NCBI RefSeq assembly: GCF_000153205.1
Contig: NZ_CH672427.1
Span: forward strand, 2,528,241 to 2,592,240
DNA length: 64,000 bases
Reading direction: 5' to 3'
DNA from: Nitrococcus mobilis Nb-231
GTDB lineage: Bacteria; Pseudomonadota; Gammaproteobacteria; Nitrococcales; Nitrococcaceae
The first letter of the stretch is position 1. Each line of letters begins with the position of its first letter. This document shows positions 44,404 to 54,338 of the stretch, piece by piece. A program made the translations under genes and the position numbers. The notes below the pieces were generated by a model that did not search any database, was not told where the DNA came from, and saw only the letters and a list, made by a program, of their open reading frames with translations.

Positions 44404-47400
44404 ATGCTGAGTTTTACCGGTTGCTCCGCGTTATCATCCTTTCGGGCTGAGCAGTTAACCAACGACCTCAAGCGGGTGGTGGATCGGCTGTGCTCGATCA
44501 GCGCGCACTATATGTATTTCGTCGACTTCGAGATCCAGTTGAGCGCGCGCAAGCACGCCGTCTTGCAAGAACTGCTTGGTTGCGGGGCGGGGTGGGCCGC
44601 TGCCGAGCCGGCCGCGGCGTTGCTCCTGGTGGTGCCGCGTCTCGGTACCATCTCACCTTGGGCGAGCAAGGCGACCGATATCGCCCACCACTGCGGTCTC
44701 GACGAGGTGCGCCGTATCGAGCGGGGCATCGTTTATCACTTACAGGCTCGGGACGATGAGCCGATGAGTTGGCTCGAATGCCAGGCTGTGCTCGGTCTTA
44801 TCCACGATCGTATGACCGAATCCGTGCTCACGGAAATCGATGCGGCAGAGTCGTTGTTTCATCTGAGCGAACCGGCCCCGCTGAAGTGCATCGATATTCT
44901 CGGTGGCGGGCAGGTTGCTCTCGAGCGCGCCGACCGCGACTTGGGATTGGCGCTGGCGCGCGACGAGATTGATTATCTGCTGGAGAGTTACCAGGAATTA
45001 GGGCGCAACCCGACCGACGTCGAGTTGATGATGTTTGCTCAAGCCAACTCAGAGCACTGTCGGCACAAGCTATTCAATGCCGATTGGATCATTGACGGCA
45101 AACCACGGCCGCATTCTTTGTTCCGGATGATCCGGCACAGCCATGAACGTTCTCCTCAAGGGGTGCTCTCGGCCTATCGAGACAACGCGGCGGTCATCCA
45201 AGGGCATCCGGCGCGGCGGTTCGTTGCCGATCCTGAAACGGGGGTCTATCGGCTCATCGAGGAGCCGGCGCACCTGGTGCTGAAGGTGGAAACCCATAAC
45301 CATCCCACTGCCATCGCGCCGTTTGCCGGGGCCGCCACCGGAGTCGGCGGTGAGATTCGAGACGAAGCGGCCACCGGCCGCGGCGCCAAACCCAAGGCCG
45401 GGCTGGCCGGATTCTCGGTCTCGAATCTGCGCCTGCCGGACGCGCTGCAGCCTTGGGAGCAGGATTATGGGTATCCTGACCGTATCGCCAATGCGCTTAG
45501 CGTCATGTTGCAGGCGCCGATCGGCGCGGCCTCGTATGCCAACGAATTTGGGCGCCCCAGCCTGGGCGGTTATTTCCGCACCTTCGAAATGGCCGTGCCA
45601 GGGCCCGAAGGTGTTGCGGTGCGCGGCTACCATAAGCCGATCATGATCGCCGGCGGGGTGGGCAACATTCACCCGCAGCACGTCGGCAAGAAACCGATAA
45701 CGGTGGGTGCGCCGTTGGTGGTGTTGGGCGGACCGGCGATGCTGATCGGTCTCGGTGGTGGCGCCGCTTCGTCTCTGGTCAGCGGTGAGAGTGCTGCCGC
45801 GCTGGATTTTGCCTCAGTTCAGCGCAGTAACCCTGAGATGGAGCGCCGTTGCCAGGAAGTAATCGACGGCTGCTGGCGGTTGGAGTTGGGCAACCCCATT
45901 TTGTCCATCCACGACGTGGGTGCGGGCGGCCTTGCCAACGCTTTGCCGGAGCTGCTCGATGAGTTCGCCCGGGGCGGTCGCATTGAGCTGCGCACGATCC
46001 CCAATGCCGATTTCCGCATGTCGCCGTTGGAGTTGTGGTGCAACGAATCCCAGGAACGCTACGTACTTGCGATCGAGCCGGAGCGTTTCGAATCCTTCCG
46101 CCGTATTTGTGAGCGGGAACGCTGCCCTTATGCGGTGGTCGGCGAGGCCACCGAGGAGCGTCGTCTGCTCGTCGGCGACGGGTATTTCGACAATACGCCG
46201 GTGGATTTGCCTATGGAGCTGCTGCTCGGTAAACCACCGAAGATGCTGCGCCACGCTCGGTACCGGCCGAGGCATAAGGCCAAACTCGAACTCTCGGGAA
46301 TCGATCCGCTCGCGGCGGCACAGCGGATCCTGCGCCTGCCTTGCGTCGCCGCCAAGCATTTTCTGATCACCATCGGTGACCGCAGCGTCTCCGGCTTGGT
46401 CGCCCGTGATCAGATGGTGGGCCCCTGGCAAACCCCGGTCGCGGATGTGGCCGTGACCTTGGCTGACTATCTCGGTTACACCGGCGAGGCCATGGCCATG
46501 GGTGAGCGCACACCCGTTGCGCTGTTGCACGCGCCGGCGTCCGGACGTTTGGCAGTGGGGGAGGCGCTTACCAATATCGCAGCCGCGGCGGTCGGGGATA
46601 TTCGCCAGGTGAGCTTGTCGGCCAATTGGATGGCGGCCGCTGGTTACCACGACGAAGACGCGCGCCTTTATGAGACGGTGCAAGCCGTGGCGATGGAGCT
46701 CTGCCCGAAGCTCGGTATTGCCATTCCGGTCGGCAAGGATTCGCTGGCCATGCGCACTGTCTGGGAGGAAGCCGGCGAGTCGAAGAGCGTGGCGGCTCCG
46801 TTGTCACTGATTGTCAGCGCCTTCGCGGCGGTCAACGACGTCCGCAAAACGCTTACCCCGCAGCTGCGAACCGACTGTGGCGAGACCGATCTCATCTTGA
46901 TCGATTTGGGCAAAGGCCGCAATCGCTTGGGTGCCTCGGCCCTGGCGCAGGTGTACGGTCAGCTAGGCCATGAACCGGCGGATCTGAACGATCCAGAGGC
47001 CTTGGTACGGATGTTCGATACGGTCCAAGCGCTGCTCCGGGCCGAGCTGTTGTTAGCTTACCATGATCGCTCCGACGGCGGCCTCTTCGTCACCTTGGCG
47101 GAAATGGCGTTTGCCGGTCGTACGGGATTGGAGATCGACCTCGACGCGCTCGGCCCGGTTCCCCTCGCCGTGCTGTTCAGCGAAGAGTTGGGCGCCGTCG
47201 TGCAAATTCGGCGCACTTGCCGCGACCAGGTGTTGAGTGTACTGCACAAGGCTGGGTTGGGGCGGCATTGCCATGTCTTGGGCGGTTTGCGTGACGACGG
47301 GCGCCTGGTCTTCAGCCACGGCGGCGCGCCGGTGCTCGAGGCGCGGCGAGTTGATCTGCAACGAGCCTGGTCCGAGACGAGCTGGCGTATGCAAACCCTA

Positions 47401-48303
47401 AGGGACAATCCGCAGTGCGCGCGCGAAGAATACGATGCCCTGCTGGAGGAGTCGGATCCGGGGCTGCACGCCGTGCTCACCTTCGATCCGGAAGACGACG
47501 TCAGTGCGCCGTATATCGGCCGAGGCACGCGCCCGCGCGTTGCGGTGCTGCGTGAACAGGGAGTCAACGGCCACGTGGAGCTGGCGGCTGCCTTCGATCG
47601 CGCCGGTTTCACGGCGGTGGACGTGCACATGAGCGATGTGCTCACCGGCCGGTGCGACTTGCGCGCGTTCCAAGGCCTTGCCGCCGCCGGCGGGTTTTCC
47701 TTCGGTGATGTGTTGGGGGCCGGCGGCGGTTGGGCCAAGTCGATTCTCTATAATTCGCGCGCCCGCGAGGCGTTCGCCGCTTTCTGCGAGCGGCCCGATG
47801 TATTCGGTTTGGGCGTATGCAACGGTTGTCAGATGTTGGCCGAATTGCGGCAACTGATACCGGGCACCGATCTTTGGCCGCGTTTCGTTCGCAACCGCTC
47901 CGAGCAGTTCGAGGCCCGGTTGGCCATGGTGGAGATATTGGCCTCCCCCTCGATTTTCCTGGCGGGCATGGCCGGTTCGCGGCTGCCCATCGCGGTGGCG
48001 CACGGTGAGGGGCGGGCGTTGTTCGACACCGAGGATGCACCACAGCAGGCGCTCGTGGCCGGCGTCGGCGCCATGCGCTATGTGGATAATTTCGGTCGAC
48101 CTACGCAGCGCTATCCAGCGAATCCGAACGGCTCGCCCCTTGGCTTGACCGGCTTCGCGAGCCGTGATGGTCGTTTCACGATTCTCATGCCCCACCCGGA
48201 ACGGGTGTTCCGTACGATCCAGCTCGCCTGGCATCCCCGCGAGTGGGCTGAAGAGAGCCCCTGGCTGCGTTTGTTCCGCAATGCGCGCAAGGCTTTCGGC
48301 TAG
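44404..48303 (+). CDS. purL: Phosphoribosylformylglycinamidine synthase (single-chain)
   Basis: The 1,299-residue enzyme makes FGAM from FGAR, glutamine and ATP in purine synthesis; length matches the large proteobacterial type. Seen in order are the N-terminal PurS-like part, [51 protein letters not shown] and the second synthase half. A C-terminal class I glutaminase carries the nucleophile in GVCNGCQML and the base in PHPERVFR. No gap or frame break is seen. It is followed by a noncoding palindrome and an intron fragment that begin the mobile-element region. Confidence 0.98.
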   Translation: MLSFTGCSALSSFRAEQLTNDLKRVVDRLCSISAHYMYFVDFEIQLSARKHAVLQELLGCGAGWAAAEPAAALLLVVPRLGTISPWASKATDIAHHCGLDEVRRIERGIVYHLQARDDEPMSWLECQAVLGLIHDRMTESVLTEIDAAESLFHLSEPAPLKCIDILGGGQVALERADRDLGLALARDEIDYLLESYQELGRNPTDVELMMFAQANSEHCRHKLFNADWIIDGKPRPHSLFRMIRHSHERSPQGVLSAYRDNAAVIQGHPARRFVADPETGVYRLIEEPAHLVLKVETHNHPTAIAPFAGAATGVGGEIRDEAATGRGAKPKAGLAGFSVSNLRLPDALQPWEQDYGYPDRIANALSVMLQAPIGAASYANEFGRPSLGGYFRTFEMAVPGPEGVAVRGYHKPIMIAGGVGNIHPQHVGKKPITVGAPLVVLGGPAMLIGLGGGAASSLVSGESAAALDFASVQRSNPEMERRCQEVIDGCWRLELGNPILSIHDVGAGGLANALPELLDEFARGGRIELRTIPNADFRMSPLELWCNESQERYVLAIEPERFESFRRICERERCPYAVVGEATEERRLLVGDGYFDNTPVDLPMELLLGKPPKMLRHARYRPRHKAKLELSGIDPLAAAQRILRLPCVAAKHFLITIGDRSVSGLVARDQMVGPWQTPVADVAVTLADYLGYTGEAMAMGERTPVALLHAPASGRLAVGEALTNIAAAAVGDIRQVSLSANWMAAAGYHDEDARLYETVQAVAMELCPKLGIAIPVGKDSLAMRTVWEEAGESKSVAAPLSLIVSAFAAVNDVRKTLTPQLRTDCGETDLILIDLGKGRNRLGASALAQVYGQLGHEPADLNDPEALVRMFDTVQALLRAELLLAYHDRSDGGLFVTLAEMAFAGRTGLEIDLDALGPVPLAVLFSEELGAVVQIRRTCRDQVLSVLHKAGLGRHCHVLGGLRDDGRLVFSHGGAPVLEARRVDLQRAWSETSWRMQTLRDNPQCAREEYDALLEESDPGLHAVLTFDPEDDVSAPYIGRGTRPRVAVLREQGVNGHVELAAAFDRAGFTAVDVHMSDVLTGRCDLRAFQGLAAAGGFSFGDVLGAGGGWAKSILYNSRAREAFAAFCERPDVFGLGVCNGCQMLAELRQLIPGTDLWPRFVRNRSEQFEARLAMVEILASPSIFLAGMAGSRLPIAVAHGEGRALFDTEDAPQQALVAGVGAMRYVDNFGRPTQRYPANPNGSPLGLTGFASRDGRFTILMPHPERVFRTIQLAWHPREWAEESPWLRLFRNARKAFG

Positions 48304-48419
48304 GTCAGCGGCCGGCGGGTCGACGGTACGGTAGGCAGGAGTGGCACGCCGCAGCGCTAACCTGAATTTCCGCCAATTGGCGGAAATTCAGATGACCTGA
48401 CCTCGGGGAGTTTACTTCG
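48304..48419. other. purL 3' flank with perfect 30-bp palindrome
   Basis: 48362-48391 is a perfect, loop-free 30-bp palindrome (15 bp on each side, opening CTGAATTTCCGCCAA). It begins 58 bp past the purL stop and ends 28 bp before the 5' end of a group II intron. It could act as a factor-independent terminator stem without a T-run, a recombinase site or the intron's target flank. Confidence 0.6.
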
Positions 48420-48800
48420 GTGCGCCGGGAGACCGGCAGGAGGTAAGTGGTGCAAGTCCACGGCAGTGAAGGGTTAGCGACCCACGCTGGCCCCGAGTCA
48501 TGCGTCGATGTCCGCGAGGACATGGGCGAAGCGTTGACAGGGGAGCGTATAGGCCAGCCATTGAGCGGCGAAAAGTTTTTCTGGGGTGCCGATGCCCTCG
48601 AAGTGGCAGAAGGCAACACGGACCGGCGCGTGAACGCGAGTGTCGGCCCGACCCTGCGTCGTCTAAGACCCTGGCATGTACGTACGCCTCCTGCACGGGA
48701 ACCGGGAGATCTGTGTCGCCCCCCGCCGTCGTTGGCGGGCCGTATCGGGAAGGCCGCAGGCCGAAGCCGATGAGGCACGGGGCACAGAAGTCTGACTCCG
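48420..48800 (+). mobile_element. Group II intron, 5' RNA fragment (type 1)
   Basis: The stretch begins GTGCGCC, the GUGYG start of group II introns. It continues with the characteristic domain I segments GGAGGTAAGTGGTGCAAGTC, CATTGAGCGGCGAAAAG and GAACCGGGAGATCTGTG seen in one widespread bacterial intron group. It stops near 48800, short of the reverse-transcriptase gene that should follow, and grades into a run of three GAGGTCCGG units (48802-48833). The missing part may be the sequence at 55871-57821, which holds the matching type of reverse-transcriptase half and intron 3' end. I infer that they are remains of one kind of intron. Confidence 0.7.
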
Positions 48801-48980
48801 AGAGGTCCGGCCGAGAGGTCCGGCGAGGTCCGGGGTCGGACCAGAGCAACCCATTGAAAGTACGCAAATTGATGTTCCCACGCGCCCAGAATCGGTCTTA
48901 GCCCAAGTTTAACGTCCCCAAAAATAACTTCCCGATACTCAGAGAGTTAAGATCGGCCGCGGCGGCGAGTGGCACTACAT

Positions 48981-50901
48981 TACGTTCATTTTATAAATCA
49001 GCGGGCTCACACGATTGTTTTCTGCACGCCGCCCGGGGCGGGATCGGCCCCGAGGGCCTGATAGATTCGCGCCTGATCGGGCTCGGCGCGGGTGGCCTTG
49101 CGCACGTGCAGGGTGCGGCCATCGCCGCGGTTGAACGTGGCGGTGACCCGGCACTGGCCCGCGAGGGTATCGCGTAGCGTGCTCCAACGCTCGCAGATGC
49201 CGTGGGCGGCGAGGCGGTGGCGGATGAGCTGGACGAACTGATAGGCGAGCACGGTGATGAACAGGTGCCCCTCGGCGCGCTCTTCCTTGTGATGGAAGAT
49301 CGGGCGCAGGCCGAGCTCCGATTTCAGGCTTCGGAAGACCGCCTCAAGGTCGGTGAGCATGATGTAGGTGCGCCACATTGTCTTCTCGTCCCAGCCGGTC
49401 TCGTTGCTGCGCAGGCAATAGACGCCCGGCTCGGTGACCAGAGAGCCTTTCACGGGCAGGCGCTGCCAGTGGATCGCACGGGCGCGCTCGCCGCTGTCAC
49501 CGGCGATCACTTCAATGTGGTAGTGCTGGCCGAGGCCGCGGCTTTTCTCCTTGAGCCGCCCGATGCGCTCCCAGAGCTTGTCGATGCGCTTGGTGGTGCT
49601 CCGCCGGCTGAGTCCGGTCGCAAGCTTGTCGAGCCCAGCCTTGAAGCGGTCCATCAGGCGCCCGGCGATCGCTTGCTCCTTGCGCACGCGGCCCTCGGAG
49701 CGACAATACAGGCGCACCTCCTGGCCATCGGCCAAGGGCACTTTGAGTAGCTCCACGGCCTGCCCGCCGGCGTTGTCGAGGGTGATGGCCTCTTTAAAAT
49801 CGACCGCGCGGCGGCGCTCGCGGCTGACCACCAGATAGCGGTAGCCCTGCTCGGCCAGCCAGGCGAGGTTGGCCTCGGTGGCCACCCCGCGGTCCATGAC
49901 CACAAGCGCGCCGGCGGGCGCCGCGAGGCCGGTGAGCATCCCCTGGAGGGTCTGCGCCTCGGCCGCATTGCCAGCGAAGACCCGCGAGCGGCGCACAAAG
50001 CCGCACGCATCGAGCACCAGCGCCAGGGTGAGCAGCGGGCAGTCGCTGCGCCGCTCCTTGGAGTGGCCGTGGCGCGCGGCCGGATTGACCGGGTGCCTCG
50101 CCCTCGAAGTAAGTGTTGGTCAGATCGTAGAGCGTGATTGTCGGACCGAGCGCGAACAGATCGCTCACCCGGGCGAACAGATGCCCTTCGAGGGCCGCGC
50201 GGTGGCGCAGCAGGATATCGGAGGTACGGTAGAGCTGCATCGGGCTCATCGCCTCGAAGTCCACCTCCAGCAGCTCGCCGAGGCCGCTGCGTCGGGCGAG
50301 CCACTGATACGTCGCCCGCTCCGAGCCCGGGGCGGCCATGCGGGCAACGATCAGCCCCAGCGCCGCCGCACGTTGCGGGCCGGTCAGCCCCAGCGCTTGG
50401 AGCTGCTCCTCCAAGCCCGCCTGGCGCAGCGCCCACAGGGCGAGCTGCTCGACGCCCATCGAGCGCGGGCGCACCAGTGAGAGCGAGTCCACGTCCACCG
50501 ACTGCACGTCACCCCCACCGCCGGGTACACCGCCAGCATCGGCCGGTGCCGGCGTACCGCCCTGCTCGGCGAGCAGCCGCGCCGCAATACGCTCGGCCTG
50601 GCGCTCGACGGCGAGCGGGAGGCCCTTCCCCTCCTCGTCGAACAGCGTCGCCTGGCCGCTGAGCCGTTGCTCGATGCGCGCACACAACGCCGACCAGTGT
50701 GCCTGCGCCACTGGGAAGTGCCGCCCCAGGTTCAACAGGGTGCACTGGCGGACCTTACCGGCGCGCCGCTCGGAGCGCACCAGACGATACGTGACATACG
50801 ACTCGCCGGTGGCCGTGCTGCGGGTCTGGGTGCGGCGGATGAACATGCCCGCGAGGCTAGCGTGGGCGGGCGCTCCGCACAAGGGATAACAGCAAATATT
50901 A
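48981..50901 (-). mobile_element. IS1634-family insertion sequence (disrupted)
   Basis: The block holds a large, frame-broken transposase flanked by the direct repeat TGGCACTACAT at 48970-48980 and 50902-50912. An exact 11-bp repeat at that spacing is unlikely by chance and fits a duplicated target, though IS1634 members usually duplicate 5-6 bp. I could not identify clear terminal inverted repeats, so the boundaries are approximate. Confidence 0.65.
49007..50882 (-). pseudogene. IS1634-family transposase, frameshifted
   Basis: Two overlapping frames make one protein. The N-terminal frame starts at 50882 (MFIRRTQTRS, TYRLVRSERRAGKVRQCTLL) and is in phase to about 50096 (ITLYDLTNTYFEGEA). The C-terminal frame then continues, reading RHPVNPAARHGHSKERRSDC, LVVMDRGVATEANLAWLAEQ and on to the stop at 49007. 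The shift is +1 in direction, not the -1 seen in programmed IS frameshifting, so it probably inactivates the transposase, unless it is a sequencing error. About 620 residues if repaired. Confidence 0.85.
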
Positions 50902-50912
50902 TGGCACTACAT

Positions 50913-51214
50913 CCAGCGCGCCACCCTCGCCACTATACGAATCAATAACTTCTCTTCGCATACACGCCCAAATCAGCCCGAAATCAGGCAGAGAGCGTTA
51001 AAGATGGGTTAGCGGTGCAAATTTGACCCCAAGATTGAACGACTGAGCGCACCCTTCCGCCAGGGTCGGACCTGAACCGCCCATTTCGGGGTCGAAATTG
51101 GGGTTTTAAGGCTGGATTGACCTCGGAGAGGGGGTGTGTTTCCCAGGATTTCAATAAGTTGCGTTGGTCCGACCCCGAACTCTTGGTCCGACCCCGAACT
51201 CACGAACTCATTGC
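50913..51214. other. Noncoding remnant with repeated GGTCCGACCCCG motif
   Basis: No gene is supported. A 19-bp unit starting TTGGTCCGACC lies twice in tandem at 51164-51182 and 51183-51201. A related sequence in reverse, CGGGGTCGGACCA, lies at 48831-48843 on the other side of the IS1634 block. The shared motif suggests that the IS landed inside, or was moved together with, an older repeat-bearing element. Confidence 0.45.
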
Positions 51215-51219
51215 CATCG

Positions 51220-51423
51220 CTCTATTCGCACCTGACAGTCCACGTGGACCCGCCTTCTCCCCCGACGCTCACGACAACGGTCTTCAGCCAATGCCGCACG
51301 AGGGCGGTTTGAAGCCGGCCCCTCCAGGCAGACTCCGGAGGGTCGATCCCTCCATCACTTCAGCAGCTTCTCATGCTTCGCGGTCCGCCTCCTTGCCGAC
51401 CACTCCGCATTGCTGCGGCACAC
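51220..51423 (-). mobile_element. Group II intron 5' fragment (type 2), inverted
   Basis: Read on the minus strand it begins GTGTGCCGCAGCAATGCGG and matches the start of the intron at 61236 nearly base for base for about 200 nt. The 16 bases before the intron start (CCTGTCAGGATAGATG in sense) are also shared by both copies. This suggests insertion of the intron into the same target sequence twice. The rest of the intron is absent here. Confidence 0.75.
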
Positions 51424-51471
51424 GCATCTATCCTGACAGGGGGGAGGCTCCGTAATACTTTGGCCCGTTTT

Positions 51472-52353
51472 CTAATAGCGGGCGGGTAGTCGGGCAACCG
51501 CCTTCAGTCGCCAGGGGGCCGGCTTGATGGAGGATTCCAATTGTTCTTCCTGGGTGTCCTCTAGTTCATGGAAAAAATCAAAGCCAGTTCTCTTTTCCAC
51601 TTTATCGACGCTGACCAGAAATTTATCTAAGCGCTCTTTACCCCGCACCTGCTGAGGGATAATAAAGGCAAGCGTTTTCTTGTCCGGGAGGGCAAAATAG
51701 ATTTTGTAAAAAGCATCGGGTATTTCTACCCGGTATGAGGACTTAAGCCGCTCGATATTAGGATCGAAAACTGGACCGGTGAATACCCAAATCGTCTTGA
51801 ACTGTTTAGTAAAATGATCGATTTCTACTTCTTCCAGGCGCTGCCACAATTTTTGATTTAAATTGGGTTTTTGAGGGGTGATATTTGTCATTAGGAAAGT
51901 ATCCTGCTGAGCCGGTTCACCATAAAGCCGGCTAATCGCATAGTTGGGCGCCATATGGCCTCGATCGTAGCCACTGTGGCGGTAATCATCGTGGGTGATA
52001 TGGGTTAGATTGCGCCAGTCGGCACTGAATCGCTGAGGGCGTTTATGGTAAGGCGCGTTATCGCGTATGGTTTCGAGCTTGTAACTGACCCATAGAGGGT
52101 TACCCCGCAGGTCCGAATAGCCCACCATAAAGCCATTATTACGGAAAATTCGGGTCCAGGTATTAGGCTGTTTCCAGTTTTGAGCTTTGGGAACTCCCAT
52201 GTATACCATTCCGGGGCGGGCAATATACAGCTCATAGCCATACCAGAGTCCGCTTGCCAGCACCAGTAGTAGCAAAACAATGGGGTGTTGGCGCCCCAAT
52301 TGCCAAACGGTAAGAAAAATTTTAAAAGAGTTTATTTTTTTTCGCCTTGCCAT
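51472..52353 (-). CDS. DNA/RNA non-specific endonuclease (NUC1 family), membrane-anchored
   Basis: The 293-residue protein has an N-terminal membrane anchor (PIVLLLLVLASGLWYGYEL, residues 24-42). An endonuclease domain follows with the DRGH motif (GYDRGHMAPNYA; catalytic His133) and MTNITPQKPNLNQ metal-binding segment. Members such as NucA and Serratia nuclease cut DNA and RNA; the anchor suggests action outside or at the membrane. The DNA is visibly AT-richer than its flanks, and the gene is hemmed by mobile-element pieces, so it was probably acquired. A 127-bp MITE-like element begins 21 bp before the start codon and must provide or displace its promoter. Confidence 0.9.
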   Translation of the reverse strand: MARRKKINSFKIFLTVWQLGRQHPIVLLLLVLASGLWYGYELYIARPGMVYMGVPKAQNWKQPNTWTRIFRNNGFMVGYSDLRGNPLWVSYKLETIRDNAPYHKRPQRFSADWRNLTHITHDDYRHSGYDRGHMAPNYAISRLYGEPAQQDTFLMTNITPQKPNLNQKLWQRLEEVEIDHFTKQFKTIWVFTGPVFDPNIERLKSSYRVEIPDAFYKIYFALPDKKTLAFIIPQQVRGKERLDKFLVSVDKVEKRTGFDFFHELEDTQEEQLESSIKPAPWRLKAVARLPARY

Positions 52354-52373
52354 GGGGTGCCTCTATGTCAGGT

Positions 52374-52500
52374 CAGCGATTCCCGGTCAATCCTTCGTTA
52401 AATGATTGAAATATATGTGTTTTATGCTTCTAGGTTTGCAAAAAGCTCCAGAAAAATATGTTTCTAAATCAGTTTGTTAAGCGTTGACCGGGAATTGCTG
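52374..52500. mobile_element. MITE-like 127-bp element with 9-bp flanking repeats
   Basis: The ends CAGCGATTCCCGGTCAA (52374-52390) and TTGACCGGGAATTGCTG (52484-52500) are inverted repeats matching at 16 of 17 positions. ATGTCAGGT flanks it directly at 52365-52373 and 52501-52509, as a target duplication would. The interior is AT-rich and has no gene. On the minus strand it lies directly upstream of the endonuclease gene. Confidence 0.7.
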
Positions 52501-52529
52501 ATGTCAGGTCCTGGATGATCGCGTGGTGT

Positions 52530-52660
52530 CTAATTGAATAGATCGGGGCGTTTAGCGTACCAGCTTTTCATAGTTTTGACCGGAGTCTGGTGCCGGATGG
52601 TTTTCTGGGTAAGGTGATGATTGTAGAGCCAGACGTAGCGCTTCAGAGTCGTCTCTAGAG
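52530..52660 (-). pseudogene. IS3/IS481-type transposase, C-terminal remnant
   Basis: The minus strand reads [20 protein letters not shown] then IRHQTPVKTMKSWYAKRPDL and stops. This is the end of an rve-type transposase of the IS3/IS481 group. Nothing of the rest of the gene is nearby. Confidence 0.7.
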
Positions 52661-52816
52661 CGTGTTATGAACTTGCAGCGCGGCTAATATTCGAGCGGCC
52701 GCTGGCAGCATGAGCACGGCGAAGACCAGGAAATGCAGACCACTCAGAACCGTGGGCAAACGCTCGTAGTCTCTGGCGAGCCGGCGAAACCGCGCCAGCC
52801 ATCCGAAGCGGCGGCG
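52655..52816 (-). pseudogene. IS5-type transposase, C-terminal remnant
   Basis: The minus strand reads [20 protein letters not shown], then [19 protein letters not shown] and HNTL-stop. This is the C-terminus of an IS5-group transposase different from the intact one at 56777. It abuts the IS3-type tail on one side and the truncated intron on the other. Confidence 0.75.
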
Positions 52817-52821
52817 TGAGG

Positions 52822-53633
52822 TGGCGCGAGCTCGATTCAGGCGCTTTGGTGGAACTGTGGGAACTCGAACCGTGATGCAAAGGGAGTAGGTCAAGTGAAG
52901 GAAAGCGAGGCCGAGAGTACCGATGCACGGGTCGAGGACGGACCGATCTGTAGTAGCGTGGAAGCACCTGTAATGGGTGCCGAGCCAAGGGATCGGATTG
53001 CTGCAGTCGAGTCACCGGCCAACTCCCACGGGAGGATGAGCAGGTGATATCGGCGAAGCCCTTTGTGATTCCGAAACGCTTGGTGTGGGAGGTATACCAG
53101 CGTGTGAAGGCCAATCGGGGTGCGGCCGGGATCGATGATCAAACGATCCAGGACTTTGATCGTGAACAAAGCAGGAATCTCTACCGGATCTGGAATCGGA
53201 TGTCGTCGGGGAGCTACTTTCCCCCGGCGGTCAAGGCCGTAGCGATTGCGAAGAAGTCCGGAGGAGAGCGGATACTCGGTGTGCCGACGGTCAGCGACAG
53301 GATCGCGCAGGCGGTCGTTACCCTGGTGCTGGAGCCGATCCTGGAACCGGTCTTTCATGACGACTCCTACGGCTACCGGCCCGGACGATCAGCGCACGAC
53401 GCCCTTGCAGTAACGCGCAAGCGTTGCTGGGAGCGGAATTGGGTGCTGGAGTACGATATTCGCGGCTTGTTCGACAACATTGATCACGGCTTGCTCCTCA
53501 AAGCCCTTCGTCATCATTGCGACGAGCGCTGGGTACTGCTCTATGTGGAGCGCTGGCTAACCGCCCCGATGCACGGTAGCGACGGGACGCGCAAGGCAAG
53601 AGCCGTGGGTACGCCACAAGGTGGCCCGATCAC
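52822..53633 (+). mobile_element. Group II intron copy (type 2), 5'-truncated
   Basis: From 52822 the sequence runs nearly identical to the intron copy at 61572 onward, so the first ~335 nt of the intron are missing here and replaced by the IS5-type tail. It covers domain I-IV RNA sequence and the first 196 codons of the reverse-transcriptase gene, and ends where the serine-recombinase element begins. Confidence 0.8.
53044..53633 (+). pseudogene. Group II intron reverse transcriptase, N-terminal part (type 2)
   Basis: GTG 53044 with a GGAGGA site starts ISAKPFVIPKRLVWEVYQRV. The frame includes the RT0-RT4 region (IDDQTIQDFDREQSRNLYRI, ERILGVPTVSDRIAQAVV, SYGYRPGRSAHDALA, YDIRGLFDNIDH) and ends at the conserved GTPQGGPI motif, where the serine-recombinase element begins and supplies a stop. 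The catalytic YADD region and maturase domain are absent. It differs at a few residues from the copy at 61795. Confidence 0.85.
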
Positions 53634-53737
53634 GCCCTGAACGCAAAGGGTAACTTCGGCTTCGATCGGACAATCCCGCTCGACCGTTCCCGTTCTGTGC
53701 TTGATTTGCGTCTCAGGAGGTAATATACGTATGTCAT

Positions 53738-54067
53738 ATGTCGCGATCGACCGATACGCAGAAGGCGCAACGTCTCAATGCGGCCTATGGGTTGCTCGCG
53801 CGTGGGCTGAAGGTGGCGGAGGCTGCCGTGTTGTTGTCGCGCCAATTCACGCTGTCCCGACGTCAGGCCTATCGCTACATCGAGGCGGCCCAGGCAATCG
53901 GCCGGCCGGTGCCAGTGACCGAGCCAACGACGGCCGTGACGTTCAAGCTTCCGCCCAGTTTGGTCGACGCGATTCGAACGCGGGCTGCGGCCGAGGAGAC
54001 GACGATCAGCGACATGGTCAGTCGGGCGCTGCGCGCGTTTCTCGACGAAGCCGGCGGCAATGGCTGA
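53738..54067 (+). CDS. Small predicted DNA-binding protein of the recombinase element
   Basis: The 109-residue protein has an N-terminal helical, HTH-like part (KVAEAAVLLSRQFTLSRRQA then YRYIEAAQ). The C-terminal part is ribbon-helix-helix-like: VTFKLPPSLVDAIRTRAAAE, then ISDMVSRALRAFL. Proteins of this kind commonly sit before large serine recombinases. The only in-frame start is 53738; a strong AGGAGG lies 17 bases upstream, closer to an out-of-frame ATG at 53731. A regulatory or excision-assisting role is inferred. Confidence 0.7.
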   Translation: MSRSTDTQKAQRLNAAYGLLARGLKVAEAAVLLSRQFTLSRRQAYRYIEAAQAIGRPVPVTEPTTAVTFKLPPSLVDAIRTRAAAEETTISDMVSRALRAFLDEAGGNG

Positions 54068-54338
54068 CCGGCGCGGCGCTAGTGATCGCAGCGTCCGTCT
54101 CGAGCATGCGTTTGACCGTCTCCTCGCCGTCAAACTGGAACAGGTCTATGGGATTTTGGTACCGGAGCGGGTCCGTGTCGCCGGTGTGGGACCGTGCGTA
54201 AGGGAGGGGAGCGATGAAGATCGCCGCGATTTATGCCCGGGTATCCTCCGACCAACAGAAGGGAGCGAACACGATCGCCAGCCAAACCGCGGCATTGATC
54301 GAGTTCGCCCGCGAGCAGGGGTTCACCGTACCCGATGA
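54060..54338 (+). CDS. Small protein of the recombinase element, uncertain
   Basis: This 92-residue frame starts within the last codons of the DNA-binding gene. Its opening SVRLEHAFDRLLAVKLEQVY looks like a genuine small conserved helical protein often found between such genes. From about 54214 it runs across the recombinase start in another frame and loses protein character, so the true end may differ. No function is known. Confidence 0.4.
   Translation: MADRRGASDRSVRLEHAFDRLLAVKLEQVYGILVPERVRVAGVGPCVREGSDEDRRDLCPGILRPTEGSEHDRQPNRGIDRVRPRAGVHRTR

Noticed and set aside
48447..48901. Several 100-150 codon frames over the intron 5' fragment
   Set aside because: The sequence is recognised intron RNA. 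The frames are rich in Arg/Gly/Pro and lack protein character.
50017..50096. Programmed frameshift in the IS1634-type transposase
   Set aside because: The needed shift is +1, and no slippery heptamer of the usual IS -1 type is seen. A mutation is simpler.
53701..54201. 166-codon frame starting near the AGGAGG site of the recombinase element
   Set aside because: The ATG at 53731 has the better spacing to the ribosome site, but the translation is low-complexity and unlike a protein. The overlapping frame at 53738 has a ribbon-helix-helix pattern.
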